Part shown: positions 10,792 to 20,200 of the stretch, piece after piece
How the letters are laid out: the number at the start of each line of letters is the position of its first letter
Position numbering within the stretch: the first letter of the stretch is position 1
DNA from: Dickeya dianthicola NCPPB 453
Lineage (GTDB): Bacteria; Pseudomonadota; Gammaproteobacteria; Enterobacterales; Enterobacteriaceae
DNA: 64,000 nt
NCBI RefSeq assembly: GCF_000365305.1
Contig: NZ_CM001841.1
Location: 1,109,653 to 1,173,652, forward strand
Reading direction: 5' to 3'
The notes under the pieces: generated by a model
Told to the model about the DNA's origin: nothing
Databases searched by the model: none
The model's input: the letters and a program-made list of their open reading frames with translations, nothing else
Program-made: the position numbers and the translations under genes

Positions 10792-10898
10792 TCACGCGCT
10801 CCTGTTTTTCCTGTTCCTTGTCCATACTTCATACAGCCATCTTCCGTTCTATCCCTAAAGGGTCGCGTTTTATCGCTTTTGTTTCGGCTCAACATTTA

Positions 10899-10914
10899 TG
10901 GCACACGATTTGCT
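10899..10914 (+). promoter_or_regulatory. Sigma-54 promoter of glnK-amtB
   Basis: TGGCAC-N5-TTGCT has the exact -24/-12 spacing (GG at 10900-10901, GC at 10912-10913). It fits nitrogen-limitation control of glnK-amtB by NtrC. Confidence 0.92.
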
Positions 10915-10984
10915 TTAAGTGATGCGTAGACATAGTTGAGAGTGGCGGGCGCGGGCCTGAACTTACATAGTTAGGGAGATGAGG

Positions 10985-11323
10985 ATGAAACTGGTTACTG
11001 TGGTAATTAAACCGTTCAAGCTGGAAGACGTACGTGAAGCATTGTCTTCTGTGGGCATCCAGGGGCTCACCGTCACTGAGGTGAAAGGGTTTGGGCGTCA
11101 GAAAGGGCATGCAGAACTGTATCGTGGCGCGGAGTACAGCGTTAACTTTTTGCCAAAAGTGAAAATTGATATCGCGATTGCCGATGACCAGCTGGATGAA
11201 GTCATCGATGTCATCAGTAAAGCCGCCTATACCGGTAAGATTGGCGACGGCAAAATTTTTGTTGCGGAACTGCAGCGTGTCATCCGTATCCGCACCGGCG
11301 AAGCTGACGAAGCCGCACTATAA
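10985..11323 (+). CDS. glnK: GlnK, PII nitrogen signalling protein
   Basis: GlnK is a trimeric PII protein that senses ATP/ADP and 2-oxoglutarate and blocks AmtB when ammonium is plentiful. The 112-residue product is nearly identical to E. coli GlnK. It includes the T-loop with the uridylylation tyrosine (Y51 in ELYRGAEYSVNF), the B-loop TGKIGDGKIF and the C-terminal IRTGEADEAAL. The ATG at 10985 fits the conserved start MKLVTV and has AGGGAG upstream; an in-frame ATG at 10979 would add two residues. It forms an operon with amtB (42-bp gap) behind the sigma-54 promoter. Confidence 0.97.
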   Translation: MKLVTVVIKPFKLEDVREALSSVGIQGLTVTEVKGFGRQKGHAELYRGAEYSVNFLPKVKIDIAIADDQLDEVIDVISKAAYTGKIGDGKIFVAELQRVIRIRTGEADEAAL

Positions 11324-11365
11324 CAATTACCTGATTTAGCCTTATTAAATAGGGATGAAGAAAAA

Positions 11366-12658
11366 ATGAAGAAACTTTCCTTGTCATTAGGTTTAGGGGC
11401 GGCTGCCATGCTTCCGGCATGGGTCATGGCGGATACGCCGGCGCCTGTGGCGGACAAAGCGGACAATGCGTTCATGATGATTTGTACCGCTCTGGTGCTG
11501 TTCATGACGATTCCGGGATTGGCGCTGTTTTACGGCGGCCTGATTCGTAGCAAAAACGTGCTGTCCATGCTGACTCAGATTATGGTGGCTTTTGCGCTGG
11601 TCTGCATTCTGTGGGTGATTTATGGCTACAGCGTGGCATTCAGCGTAGGCAGCCCGTTCTTCGGCAGCCTGACCAACTTCATGCTGAATGGCATTGATAT
11701 CAACTCTGTCAGCGGTACTTTCTACCAGTTTATCCATGTGGCTTATCAGGCGTCTTTTGCCTGTATCACCGTGGGGCTGGTGATTGGTGCGCTGGGCGAG
11801 CGTATTCGTTTCTCCGCCGTGCTGATCTTCTCCGGATTGTGGTTCACCTTGTCTTATTTGCCGATGACCCACATGGTGTGGGGCGGCGGTTATCTGGCGG
11901 CGGACGGCGCGCTGGACTTCGCTGGCGGCACCGTAGTGCATATCAACGCCGCTGTGGCGGGTTTGGTTGGTGCGTTGCTGTTGGGCAAACGTGTCGGTTT
12001 CGGCAAAGAAGCTTTCAAGCCGCATAACCTGCCGATGGTATTTCTGGGCACCGCTATCCTGTATATCGGCTGGTTCGGTTTCAACGCCGGTTCTGCCGCC
12101 GCTGCCAACAACGTAGCGGGTCTGGCGTTCCTGACCACCGTGGTGGCGACAGCCGCTGCGATTCTGGCTTGGGTGGTTGGCGAGTGGGTTTCTCGCGGCA
12201 AACCGTCTCTGCTGGGCGCCTGTTCCGGTTGTATCGCCGGTCTGGTTGCCATTACGCCAGCCGCGGGCACTGTGGGTATCGGTGGCGCGATGGTTATCGG
12301 TTTTGCCGGTGGCTTTGCTGGCCTGTGGGGCGTGACTGTACTGAAAAGATGGCTGCGAGTCGACGACCCGTGTGATGTGTTCGGGGTGCATGGCGTGTGC
12401 GGTATTGTAGGATGTCTGCTGACCGGCGTGTTCACCGCCGCGTCGCTGGGTGGTACCGGTTATGCGCAGGGTGTGACTATGGCTCATCAGGTATGGGTAC
12501 AGCTGTTCAGCGTGATTGTTGCCATCATATGGTCTGGTGTCGCCGCTTTCATCTCCTTCAAGGTTGCAGATATTGCTGTCGGTCTGCGTGTACCGGAAGA
12601 ACAAGAGCGTGAAGGTCTGGACGTCAACAGCCACGGCGAAAACGCGTACAATCAGTAA
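11366..12658 (+). CDS. amtB: AmtB ammonium channel
   Basis: AmtB is a trimeric inner-membrane channel that conducts ammonium/ammonia. The 430-residue product begins with a cleavable signal peptide (MKKLSLSLGLGAAAMLPAWVMA) and has eleven membrane helices. The pore twin-histidine pair can be placed: one in THMVWGGGY, one in CDVFGVHGVCGI. The C-terminal tail ends VPEEQEREGLDVNSHGENAYNQ, the conserved GlnK contact region. The stop codon lies in the first unit of an 8-bp tandem repeat (12653-12700), so variation in repeat number would not alter the protein. Confidence 0.97.
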   Translation: MKKLSLSLGLGAAAMLPAWVMADTPAPVADKADNAFMMICTALVLFMTIPGLALFYGGLIRSKNVLSMLTQIMVAFALVCILWVIYGYSVAFSVGSPFFGSLTNFMLNGIDINSVSGTFYQFIHVAYQASFACITVGLVIGALGERIRFSAVLIFSGLWFTLSYLPMTHMVWGGGYLAADGALDFAGGTVVHINAAVAGLVGALLLGKRVGFGKEAFKPHNLPMVFLGTAILYIGWFGFNAGSAAAANNVAGLAFLTTVVATAAAILAWVVGEWVSRGKPSLLGACSGCIAGLVAITPAAGTVGIGGAMVIGFAGGFAGLWGVTVLKRWLRVDDPCDVFGVHGVCGIVGCLLTGVFTAASLGGTGYAQGVTMAHQVWVQLFSVIVAIIWSGVAAFISFKVADIAVGLRVPEEQEREGLDVNSHGENAYNQ

Positions 12659-12700
12659 TTCAGTAATTCAGTAATTCAGTAATTCAGTAATTCAGTAATT
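12653..12700. repeat. Tandem repeat, 6 x 8 bp (CAGTAATT) at the amtB stop
   Basis: Six perfect copies of CAGTAATT run from the last sense codon of amtB into the 3' untranslated region; the TAA stop is inside copy one. Confidence 0.97.
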
Positions 12701-12743
12701 CTCGTTCGGTAACGGATAATAACGGTTACCGTCATGCATCAAA

Positions 12744-12776
12744 CAAAAAACCACCTTGAAAAAGGTGGTTTTTTTA
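12744..12776. terminator. Bidirectional terminator between amtB and tesB
   Basis: The CCACCTT / AAGGTGG hairpin is flanked by an A run on the left and a T run on the right, so it can end transcription from both converging genes. Confidence 0.9.
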
Positions 12777-12791
12777 TGCCTGGTACCGGGC

Positions 12792-13655
12792 CTATTGACC
12801 GTGACGCCGGATGACGCCTTCCTGCACGCTGGAGGCCACCAGCACTCCTTCACGGGTATAGAACTGGCCGCGAACAAACCCGCGGGCTCCGGAGGCCGAG
12901 GGGCTTTCGACTGAGTAAAGCAACCAGTCATCCAGCCGGAATGGCCGGTGGAACCACATCGCGTGGTCAATCGTTGCGACTTGCATACCCCGTTCCAGGA
13001 ACCCCACGCCATGCGGTTGCAGCGCAGTGAGCAGAAAATGGCAATCAGAGGTATAGCCAAGCAGATATTGGTGGGTTCGCTCATCATCTGGCATAGCGCC
13101 GTTAGCCCGGCACCATACTTGCCTGACCGGGGGCGCCGCGTCACCTTTCAACGGGTTGTGAAATTTTACCGGGCGTATTTCGATCGGCCTGTCATTGGTA
13201 AAAACCTGGCGCATAACCGGTGGGATCAGATGTTCCATACTGCGGGCGATGTCCTGCTCTGACGGCAAATCGTCGGGCTGCGTCACCTGCGGCATATCGC
13301 TCTGGTGCTCAAAGCCGCTTTCCCGGGTCTGAAAAGAGGCGGTCATATAAAAAATCGAACGACCATTCTGAATGGCGCTGACGCGTCTGGCACTAAAACT
13401 GTTACCGTCCCGCAATGTCTCCACATCGTAGATAATCGGTTTCTGGCTGTCGCCGGGGAGCAGGAAATAGCTGTGAAACGAGTGGATGGAGCGTTCCGCC
13501 GGCACGGTCTGTTTAGCCGCCGACAGCGCCTGACCAACAACCTGACCACCAAATACCTGGCGTAACCCCAGATCCTGACTCTGACCGCGGAACAGGCCTT
13601 CTTCCAGTTTTTCCAGATTTAACAGGTTGAGAAGATTTTGTAATGCCTGGCTCAT
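12792..13655 (-). CDS. tesB: TesB, acyl-CoA thioesterase II
   Basis: TesB hydrolyses medium- and long-chain acyl-CoA to free fatty acid and CoA in the cytoplasm. The 287-residue product aligns over its full length with E. coli TesB (286 aa). It has a double hot-dog fold: the N-terminal half includes [14 protein letters not shown] and [13 protein letters not shown] [14 protein letters not shown], and the C-terminal half includes [13 protein letters not shown] with the catalytic Asp. The gene converges on amtB and shares its terminator. Its leader on the minus strand contains a 3 x 20 bp tandem repeat (13661-13720) starting 5 bp from the ATG. Confidence 0.96.
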   Translation of the reverse strand: MSQALQNLLNLLNLEKLEEGLFRGQSQDLGLRQVFGGQVVGQALSAAKQTVPAERSIHSFHSYFLLPGDSQKPIIYDVETLRDGNSFSARRVSAIQNGRSIFYMTASFQTRESGFEHQSDMPQVTQPDDLPSEQDIARSMEHLIPPVMRQVFTNDRPIEIRPVKFHNPLKGDAAPPVRQVWCRANGAMPDDERTHQYLLGYTSDCHFLLTALQPHGVGFLERGMQVATIDHAMWFHRPFRLDDWLLYSVESPSASGARGFVRGQFYTREGVLVASSVQEGVIRRHGQ

Positions 13656-13660
13656 AGTTA

Positions 13661-13720
13661 TGCCTTTGGATTAATGGTTCTACCTTTGGGTTAATAGCTC
13701 TGCCTTTGGGTTAATCGTGA
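13661..13720. repeat. Tandem repeat, 3 x 20 bp, tesB leader
   Basis: Three imperfect copies of TGCCTTTGGGTTAATNGNTC lie at 13661-13680, 13681-13700 and 13701-13720. They lie where the tesB 5' leader and ribosome-binding site should be. Confidence 0.93.
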
Positions 13721-13926
13721 TTACGCGAATGGTTCGTTGTGTGCTAAAGAACGTTTCCCATCAAATTAAGACATGAAGATAGTGGCAGGATCCGGGATGT
13801 TAATGTGTTTACACGATAACTATCGGAATCTTCCACCATAATTGTTATACCGATTGGTTCATACTTCTTAACAGGTGGCGGTTTTTCTGACCGTCATGCT
13901 GATAAAATAATTAAGGAGATTTACCT

Positions 13927-14484
13927 ATGAGATTATGGCATATCTTTGGTGGTATTACGGTATCGATCGCGCTCTCTGGGTGTGTGAATAATCATGGTGT
14001 TGCTCCTGAAGCGACTGCGCCGACAACGGGGCAGACTGAGACGCTTTCTCAACCTGTTAGCGGCATGCCCGCTGTCACCGGCACGGTCAATATTCGCCAA
14101 AAAATCGCGTTGCCGCCGGAGTCGGTGCTGACGGTGACCGTATCCGATGCGTCGATTTCGGATGCACCTTCAAAAGTGATATCCCAGCGGGTTATCCGCA
14201 CGGAAGGGCAGCAGGCGCCATTCCGGTTTGTGCTGCCTTATAACCCGGCGGAAATCCGGCCGGATGCCCGTATCTTGCTCAGTGCCGCCGTTGCCATTAA
14301 CCGTCGGGTGACACTGATTACCGAGCATGTGATGCCGGTGGTCAGTAATGGGGTGAATAACGCCGATCTGACACTGATACCGGTTCCGACTGTACCGGTG
14401 CCAACGAAGCCTGGCCGGTTTCTGACACCAAACGCGCCGGCGGCGTCCGATGATGTTTTAGATTCGCCATCACAATCATATTAA
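13927..14484 (+). CDS. ybaY: YbaY, YscW-type outer-membrane lipoprotein
   Basis: A 185-residue lipoprotein. The signal peptide ends in a lipobox LSGC with Cys19 as the lipidation site. The central domain (residues ~45-150; GTVNIRQKIALPPESVLTVTVSD) belongs to the YscW/type III pilotin-like family and matches E. coli YbaY, whose role is not defined. The tail is rich in Pro, Ala and Ser. A GGAG site precedes the ATG. The gene is convergent with atl, and its 3' flank carries the left arm of a long inverted repeat (14497-14512). Confidence 0.9.
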   Translation: MRLWHIFGGITVSIALSGCVNNHGVAPEATAPTTGQTETLSQPVSGMPAVTGTVNIRQKIALPPESVLTVTVSDASISDAPSKVISQRVIRTEGQQAPFRFVLPYNPAEIRPDARILLSAAVAINRRVTLITEHVMPVVSNGVNNADLTLIPVPTVPVPTKPGRFLTPNAPAASDDVLDSPSQSY

Positions 14485-14496
14485 TGTTGTTAATCG

Positions 14497-14542
14497 CGCT
14501 GGCGGTACCTGCTTACAATAAATCCCGCAGGTACTGCCAGCG
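14497..14542. repeat. 16-bp inverted repeat spanning the atl 3' end
   Basis: Arms 14497-14512 and 14527-14542 pair over 16 bp with one G-U pair and a 14-nt loop. The right arm is inside the last codons of atl. It may act as a terminator for ybaY or atl, but there is no T tract. Confidence 0.75.
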
Positions 14543-14842
14543 AAATCTGTCCAGATCGATCTTCCCTTCTAAATCCAGCGTCACTCCTTCAGATTGAAGG
14601 GCCGATTTTTGCCGCTGAAAATCCGGACCGGTAAGCGAAATTTCTCCCTTTCGATTAATCACCCGATACCAGGGCAACTGGCTGCCGGCGGGGAGCCCCC
14701 GCAGTATACCGCCTACCTGTCGTGCGGCTCGGGCAGAGCCGGCAAGACGAGCGACATCGCCATAAGTAACGACGCAGCCGTAGGGAATGGCGGCGATAAC
14801 GTGGATGACACGCTGACGAAAGTTGTCCGTTTCGATAATCAT
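14513..14842 (-). CDS. atl: Atl (YbaZ), alkyltransferase-like DNA lesion-binding protein
   Basis: A 109-residue homologue of the DNA-binding domain of O6-alkylguanine alkyltransferase. The normal active-site PCHRV is PWYRV here, so the acceptor cysteine is a tryptophan, as in Atl proteins. These bind O6-alkylguanine and hand it to nucleotide excision repair without removing the alkyl group. Also visible are the helix-turn-helix region VVTYGDVARLAGSARAARQVG with its arginine finger. The ATG at 14842 follows GGATCT; an in-frame TTG at 14854 is less likely. E. coli has PWHRV, so the Tyr is a small difference. The product is shorter than the annotated E. coli one at the N terminus. Confidence 0.9.
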   Translation of the reverse strand: MIIETDNFRQRVIHVIAAIPYGCVVTYGDVARLAGSARAARQVGGILRGLPAGSQLPWYRVINRKGEISLTGPDFQRQKSALQSEGVTLDLEGKIDLDRFRWQYLRDLL

Positions 14843-15000
14843 GGCGAGATCCAATATGTTGAAACCGGTAGAGAATGAATGATATCGGCAGTATAAAAGC
14901 TGGCGATGGGTAAGAAAACAGCGGTTAGGTGGTGGTAACTTGCAATTGCCCTGTTCATCACCGATAATGCCCTCCGCCCCACAACTGTAGGGCTGTCAAT

Positions 15001-15114
15001 GGAGGCCCCGTTGGTTCTCCCGCAACACTAACCTGTGGACCCGGTCAGGTCCGGAAGGAAGCAGCCGCAGCAGGCGACGTGTGTGCCGGGATGTAGCTGG
15101 CGGGGCCTCCACCA
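15001..15114 (+). ncRNA. ffs: 4.5S RNA, signal recognition particle RNA
   Basis: The ~114-nt RNA pairs with Ffh to target membrane proteins to the inner membrane. The conserved apical loop and internal-loop segment GGTCAGGTCCGGAAGGAAGC (15044-15063) is present, as are the complementary ends GGAGGCCCCG and CGGGGCCTCC that form the long hairpin. The location next to atl/ybaY is as in E. coli. The 3' end is estimated from E. coli. Confidence 0.95.
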
Positions 15115-15200
15115 TTTTATCTCTTCCGCTGGCCTCAGCATTGTTCTTAATATTCCCGCCTGATATGTCATCAATAAAAGATACAGCATTTTTTATACGA

Positions 15201-15327
15201 TATACCCGTCATACTTCAAGTTGCAGGTGTGTTGGCTGCACTCGTTCACCTGAATCACTTACTGGAGTAAGCTCATCGGGATTCACTCACTTGCCGCCTT
15301 CCTGCAACTCGAATTATTTTGGGTATA
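15201..15327. repeat. ERIC element (copy A)
   Basis: A 127-bp imperfect palindrome bounded by TATACCC and GGGTATA. The core ACTTACTGGAGTAAGCTC matches the ERIC core. It lies downstream of ffs. Confidence 0.93.
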
Positions 15328-15458
15328 AACTCAGTGAAAAGGTTTCTAATCAGAAAAGTCGATTTAATTCCAATGGGGGTGAATAAATTAGGAAAGAGAA
15401 ACTTAAGTAATGCATGATACTTCTTGTTACAAAGGGAGCGCTATTTTTTACAGTTGAT

Positions 15459-15483
15459 AAAAAAAGGCCGACAGAATATCGGC
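15459..15483 (-). terminator. Rho-independent terminator of tomB-hha
   Basis: On the minus strand the hairpin GCCGA-TATTCTG-TCGGC is followed by CTTTTTTT, about 55 bp past the hha stop. Confidence 0.8.
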
Positions 15484-15495
15484 ACAGTGTCTTTA

Positions 15496-15535
15496 TGTAT
15501 TTAAATTGCTGTATTTAAACTGCTGTTTTTAATGC
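15496..15535. repeat. Tandem repeat, ~2.9 x 14 bp, abutting the hha stop
   Basis: Units TGTATTTAAATTGC, TGTATTTAAACTGC and the truncated TGTTTTTAATGC end exactly at the hha stop codon (15536). Confidence 0.85.
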
Positions 15536-15739
15536 TTAACGAACGTATTTCCACACAGCAGTCGGTACTTTGTCGTAAAGCTTATTCATCGTCAGCTCTG
15601 CCAGGCGGTGGTCTGCAGCTGAATAGAACATTTCAAGCTCATCGTTGGAAAGCTCGTACTTGTTTTTTTCTATAACACGCTCAAGCGTGTCGATGGTTGT
15701 GCATTTACGCAAACGCATTAAATAGTCGATTTTTTTCAT
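15536..15739 (-). CDS. hha: Hha, H-NS-associated expression modulator
   Basis: A 67-residue protein that binds H-NS and helps silence horizontally acquired and virulence genes; with TomB it has been described as a toxin-antitoxin-like pair. The segment [20 protein letters not shown] and the C-terminal [17 protein letters not shown] match E. coli Hha (72 aa), with a slightly shorter N terminus ([13 protein letters not shown]). It follows tomB with a 53-bp gap on the minus strand and ends at the terminator 15459-15483. Confidence 0.95.
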   Translation of the reverse strand: MKKIDYLMRLRKCTTIDTLERVIEKNKYELSNDELEMFYSAADHRLAELTMNKLYDKVPTAVWKYVR

Positions 15740-15792
15740 AGTGACCTTGTTAATTTTCCTGGATTTAAATTAAGTATGAGACAAATTATTGC

Positions 15793-16161
15793 TTAAGTTT
15801 TTACTACCGTACAGATGCTCTTTTCTGAGAACATTCTGAATAATTGCGACTTGGATTTTCGCCATTTCTGCAACTCGGCGTCATTTATACCGTAGTTACT
15901 GAAAAGAATATAAGTGTCGTCCAGATATTTCTCAACCCGTTCACATAACGCAGCTTCATGCGGGTATTTTATTTTGTAGGTAACAACAAATGCCGCAATA
16001 TGCTCGATAAGTTCGTTTAGTTGAAGGTTGACCGCAGAAGTCGGGTCATTCACCCAGCTACGACTGCTATCACCTAATGTCGCGATACTTTCGTCGTGCA
16101 GATTTTCACACAAGAATCTGAGTTGGGCAATATCATAATGTTGAGGTGTGTACTCATCCAT
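15793..16161 (-). CDS. tomB: TomB (YbaJ), Hha antagonist
   Basis: A 122-residue cytoplasmic protein aligned with E. coli TomB, which counteracts Hha toxicity and affects biofilm formation. Typical features are the start MDEYTPQHYDIAQLRFLCE and the mid region SSRSWVNDPTSAVNLQLNEL. It is the first gene of the tomB-hha operon on the minus strand. The AT-rich region upstream (16162-16669) presumably holds its promoter. Confidence 0.94.
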   Translation of the reverse strand: MDEYTPQHYDIAQLRFLCENLHDESIATLGDSSRSWVNDPTSAVNLQLNELIEHIAAFVVTYKIKYPHEAALCERVEKYLDDTYILFSNYGINDAELQKWRKSKSQLFRMFSEKSICTVVKT

Positions 16162-16669
16162 ATCTATCCCTCCGTAAGCTACGATTCAGTGTCACTTAGG
16201 GCCACCACTCGGCCAGACCGGTGGTGTGATGAAGTGCAGAAGATAGAATGCCCCTCAGTATGCCTCAATTTCCCTTAATCTTAAGACGAACAGGGGTAAC
16301 ACGGTGAATGCCAGAGAATGACTCGACGTCACTGTCAACGATCATTCTGAATTCATTATAGCAAAAAAGCCAACGTTTACGGCGTGGTCGAACCAATTTT
16401 CCGAAGATAGCCGCCATCGGTGCGGGCTGCATCCCGTGATGACGTTATATATTTATCGGCCACTGGGGCAAGTATATTTAATTTTTTTCGGCGTTAGCAA
16501 GAATCACAGTGTTAATTAGTTTTTCCAGCTTGTCTTTATTTGTAAAGATTTTGATAGCGTGAAAAAGTGTTTATTTTATCTTTTTGTTTTTTAAGGGTTT
16601 AATGGAAGTGTGATGTATAAGGAAGGTGCGGTGATGAGCACCTTCCGATAATTTTTGAGCTAATAATAA
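16162..16669. other. AT-rich intergenic region upstream of tomB
   Basis: About 500 bp without a credible gene. Long T and A runs (16480-16610) suit H-NS/Hha binding, which is an inference from composition. A hairpin, GGAAGGTGC-N8-GCACCTTCC at 16621-16646, lies downstream of rpmJ2 on the minus strand and may terminate it, though its T tract is poor. Confidence 0.5.
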
Positions 16670-16813
16670 TTAGCGTTTTTTCTTTTTCCTGCCCTGTACC
16701 GCGTTGAAACGAGGATTGCTCTTACAGATGACATAGACGCGCCCGCGCCGTTTGACCACGATACAGTCTTTGTGACGCGTTTTGGCGCTGCGAAGAGAAC
16801 TTAATACCTGCAT
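16670..16813 (-). CDS. rpmJ2: Alternative ribosomal protein L36 (type B, zinc-independent)
   Basis: A 47-residue protein, [17 protein letters not shown] at the start and a basic end GRKKKKR, matching YkgO-type L36. The CxxC...CxxxxH zinc ligands of the ordinary L36 are missing, so it can replace the zinc-binding form when zinc is scarce. It lies 15 bp downstream of the L31 type B gene on the minus strand, with GGGGAATT as ribosome-binding site, and must share the Zur-controlled promoter. The C-terminal extension [10 protein letters not shown] is longer than in E. coli YkgO. Confidence 0.92.
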   Translation of the reverse strand: MQVLSSLRSAKTRHKDCIVVKRRGRVYVICKSNPRFNAVQGRKKKKR

Positions 16814-16828
16814 GGATAATTCCCCAGA

Positions 16829-17080
16829 TTACGATTTCAGAAAACGGCCGAAACGCTGCTGGAAACGCGCTGCGCTACCTTCTTTGGCGTATTCTTTCTG
16901 CTTGCCGGTGTAATAAGGATGGGAGGCAGAAGAGACGTCGATAGTGACGTAAGGATAGACTTCCCCTTCGGACTCGAAGGTTCGATCGGTTTTGATCGTG
17001 GAGCCAATTTTATAAAACACATTCTCACTGGTATCGTGGAACAGAACAGTGCGGTAGTTAGGATGGATACCCGCTTTCAT
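16829..17080 (-). CDS. rpmE2: Alternative ribosomal protein L31 (type B, zinc-independent)
   Basis: An 83-residue YkgM-type L31 lacking the CxxC zinc ligands of ordinary L31. Conserved segments are [20 protein letters not shown], a middle [20 protein letters not shown] and a basic end [12 protein letters not shown]. Under zinc starvation this form replaces zinc-loaded L31 on the ribosome and frees zinc. A near-perfect Zur palindrome lies 14 bp upstream of the ATG (17094-17111). It forms an operon with rpmJ2. Confidence 0.95.
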   Translation of the reverse strand: MKAGIHPNYRTVLFHDTSENVFYKIGSTIKTDRTFESEGEVYPYVTIDVSSASHPYYTGKQKEYAKEGSAARFQQRFGRFLKS

Positions 17081-17093
17081 GATAACCTCATTT

Positions 17094-17111
17094 GTTATGT
17101 TATAACATAAC
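17094..17111. promoter_or_regulatory. Zur operator of rpmE2-rpmJ2
   Basis: The perfect 18-bp palindrome GTTATGTTATAACATAAC matches the Zur consensus core (TGTTATANTATAACA type). It lies immediately upstream of rpmE2, so repression when zinc is sufficient is expected. Confidence 0.88.
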
Positions 17112-17203
17112 TATATTCTGCGCTTTTTTAGCAAAAGGATCAACATTACGATTTGCAGGGAGAACGTGGGGCAGGGGGGAGTGTTCGTGGGTTTGCTGCC
17201 TAA

Positions 17204-17232
17204 AAAGCAAAAGGCCGCAAACGCGGCCTTTT
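17204..17232 (-). terminator. Rho-independent terminator of acrAB
   Basis: The hairpin AAAAGGCCGC-GTTT-GCGGCCTTTT (minus strand), followed by GCTTTTT, lies just after the acrB stop. Confidence 0.9.
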
Positions 17233-17250
17233 AGAAGCAATATAACGAGG

Positions 17251-20200
17251 TTAGTGGCTGGTCTGGGAGTGTTCGTGAAGTGAGTCGTCGTCCGCTTCTT
17301 TTTTCTTGCTGAAGCGGCGGCGTACCACCACAAAGAACACCGGTACGAAGTAGATAGCCAGTACGGTAGCGGTGATCATCCCACCCATTACACCGGTACC
17401 GACCGCGTTCTGCGCGCCGGAGCCTGCGCCGGAGCTAATCACCAGCGGAGCTACACCTAGAATAAACGCCAGCGATGTCATCAGAATGGGGCGCAGACGC
17501 ATACGCACGGCATCAAGCGTAGCTTCCACCAAGCCTTTTCCTTCTTTCTCCATCAGGTCTTTGGCGAACTCGACGATCAGGATGGCATTCTTGGCGGACA
17601 AGCCGATGGTTGTCAGCAGACCTACTTTAAAGTAGACGTCGTTTTCCAGCCCACGCAAGCTGGCAGCCATCACCGCACCAAACACACCCAGCGGCACAAC
17701 CAGCATAACGGAAAATGGAATCGACCAGCTTTCATACAGTGCAGCCAGACACAGGAACACCACAATGGCCGAGATAATAATCAGCGCTGGTGCCTGGTTA
17801 CCAGCCAGTCGTTCCTGATAGGACATACCAGTCCAGTCGAAGCCGATTCCCGGCGGTAATTGCGCCGCCAGTTCTTCCATCAACGCCATGGCTTCACCGG
17901 TACTCTTTCCGGGTGCGGCTTCACCCACCAGTTCCACTGACGGCAGACCGTTATAACGTTCCAGGCGCGGTGAACCGTATTCCCAGTGCGAGGAAGCGAA
18001 GGCTGAGAAAGGGACCATCTGACCGGAGGTGCCACGGACATACCACTTCTGGATATCGTTAGGCAGCATACGGAATTTAGCTTCAGCCTGAACGTACACT
18101 TTTTTCACCCTGCCGCGGTCAATAAAGTCATTGACGTAAGTTCCCCCGAGCGCGGTGGACAGTGTGGCATTGATGGTGGAAATCGATACCCCGAGCGATT
18201 CCGCTTTTTCCTGATCGATCTCCAACCGGTATTGCGGCATGTCTTCCATCCCATTGGGACGAACACGCACCAGCGTATCCGGATGTTGGGCGATCATTCC
18301 CAGCAACTGGTTACGGGCAGCTATCAGCTTATCGTGACCGAGGTTGTTCTGATCAATCAGTTCAAAGTCAAAACCACTGGCGGTACCCAGTTCGATGATC
18401 GCCGGGAGGTTAAATGGAATAACCATCGCTTCTTTGATTTGTGAGAAGGCGCCAAAAGCACGACCGATGATTGCATCAACTTTGTTGGCCGCTCCAGAAC
18501 GTTCATCCCAATCGTTTAGACTGGCGAAAGCGATACCCATATTCTGACCGCGGCCGGCAAAACCGAAGCCGTTAACGGTAAAGACGGATTTTACGTTGTC
18601 TTTTTCGCTGTTCAGGTAGTAGTCATTCACCTGAGTCAGCACTTTCTGGGTGCTTTCCTGGGTGGCGCCTACCGGCAACTGTATCATCGTCAGCAATACA
18701 CCCTGGTCTTCCTGCGGCAGGAAGGAGCTTGGCAGGCGGGTAACCATCAGACCCAGACCAGCCACCACGAGCAGGTACACCACGACATAACGGCCAGTGC
18801 TGCGCAGGATATTGGCGACGCTGTTGGTGTAATGACGAGTGCTCTTGTCAAAAAGACGGTTGAACCAGCCGAAGAAGCCTTTTTTCTCACCATGGTTGGT
18901 GATCGGCTTTAGGATGGTTGCACACAGCGCTGGTGTCAGGATCAACGCAACCAGTACCGACAGCACCATAGAAGACACGATGGTGACGGAGAACTGGCGG
19001 TAGATGGCGCCGGTCGAACCGCTGGAAAACGCCATTGGTATGAATACAGCGGACAGCACCAGCGCGATACCGACCAGCGCTCCCTGAATCTGCCCCATGG
19101 ATTTGCGGGTGGCTTCTTTGGGCGATAGCCCCTCTTCCGCCATCACACGTTCCACGTTTTCCACCACGACGATGGCGTCATCCACCAATAGGCCGATGGC
19201 CAGCACCATAGCGAACATGGTTAAGGTGTTAATCGAATAGCCGAAGGCGGACAGAATGGCGAATGTTCCCAGCAACACCACCGGTACGGCAATGGTAGGA
19301 ATCAATGTGGCACGGAAATTCTGCAGGAACAGATACATCACCACGAACACCAGCACGATGGCTTCAAGCAGGGTTTTCACCACCTCGTGAATGGATATTT
19401 TTACGAACGGCGTGGTGTCATACGGATAAACCACTTTTAGCCCAGCCGGGAAAGTCGGCTGCAATTTGGTGATTTCCTCTTTTACCGCTGATGCTGTATC
19501 CAGCGCGTTGGCGCCAGTGGCGAGTTTAATACCCAGCCCCGCAGCTGGGCGGCCGTTATAGCGTGCAATGACGTTATAGCTTTCACCGCCAAGTTCGATG
19601 TGGGCAACGTTATTCAGCCGGACCTGAGAGCCGTCTTGATTGACTTTGAGTAGAATATTGCCGAACTGCTCCGGCGAGTTCAGCCGCGTCTGCGCAATAA
19701 TCGACGCATTCAGTTTCTGCCCTGGAACCGGCGGCGTACCGCCGAGCTGGCCGGCGGCGATCTGGTTATTCTGCACCTGAATCGCTGAAACCACATCGCT
19801 GGTGGTGAGCTGGTAATTATTCAGTTTGTCCGGATCCAGCCAGATACGCATCGCGTACTGAGCACCAAACAACTGGGTATCACCCACGCCACGTACGCGG
19901 CTGATAGGGTCTTTGATACTGGCGCCGACGAAGTCTGCAATATCTTGCGGGGTCATGTTGTTGTCATCGCTGACAAAGCCCAACACCATCAGGAAACTGC
20001 TGCTGGATTTTTGCACGCTAACGCCTTGCTGCTGCACTTCCTGCGGCAGCAACGGCATCGCCAGTTGCAGTTTGTTCTGTACCTGCACCTGTGCAATGTC
20101 CGGGTTGGCATCGGCATCGAACGTCAGCGTTATCTGCACGGTGCCTGACGAGTCACTGTTGGAAGACATATACAGTAACTTGTCGATCCCGTTCATGTTC

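Noticed and set aside
12653..12700. CRISPR or origin iterons
   Set aside because: Units are contiguous 8-mers without spacers, next to a terminator; a simple tandem repeat fits better.
15201..15327. Possible CRISPR-like or REP cluster
   Set aside because: Single 127-bp elements with ERIC ends and core; no regularly spaced repeats with unique spacers.
15536..16161. hha-tomB as a mobile toxin-antitoxin module
   Set aside because: The pair is at its usual chromosomal location among core genes and has no mobile-element flanks.
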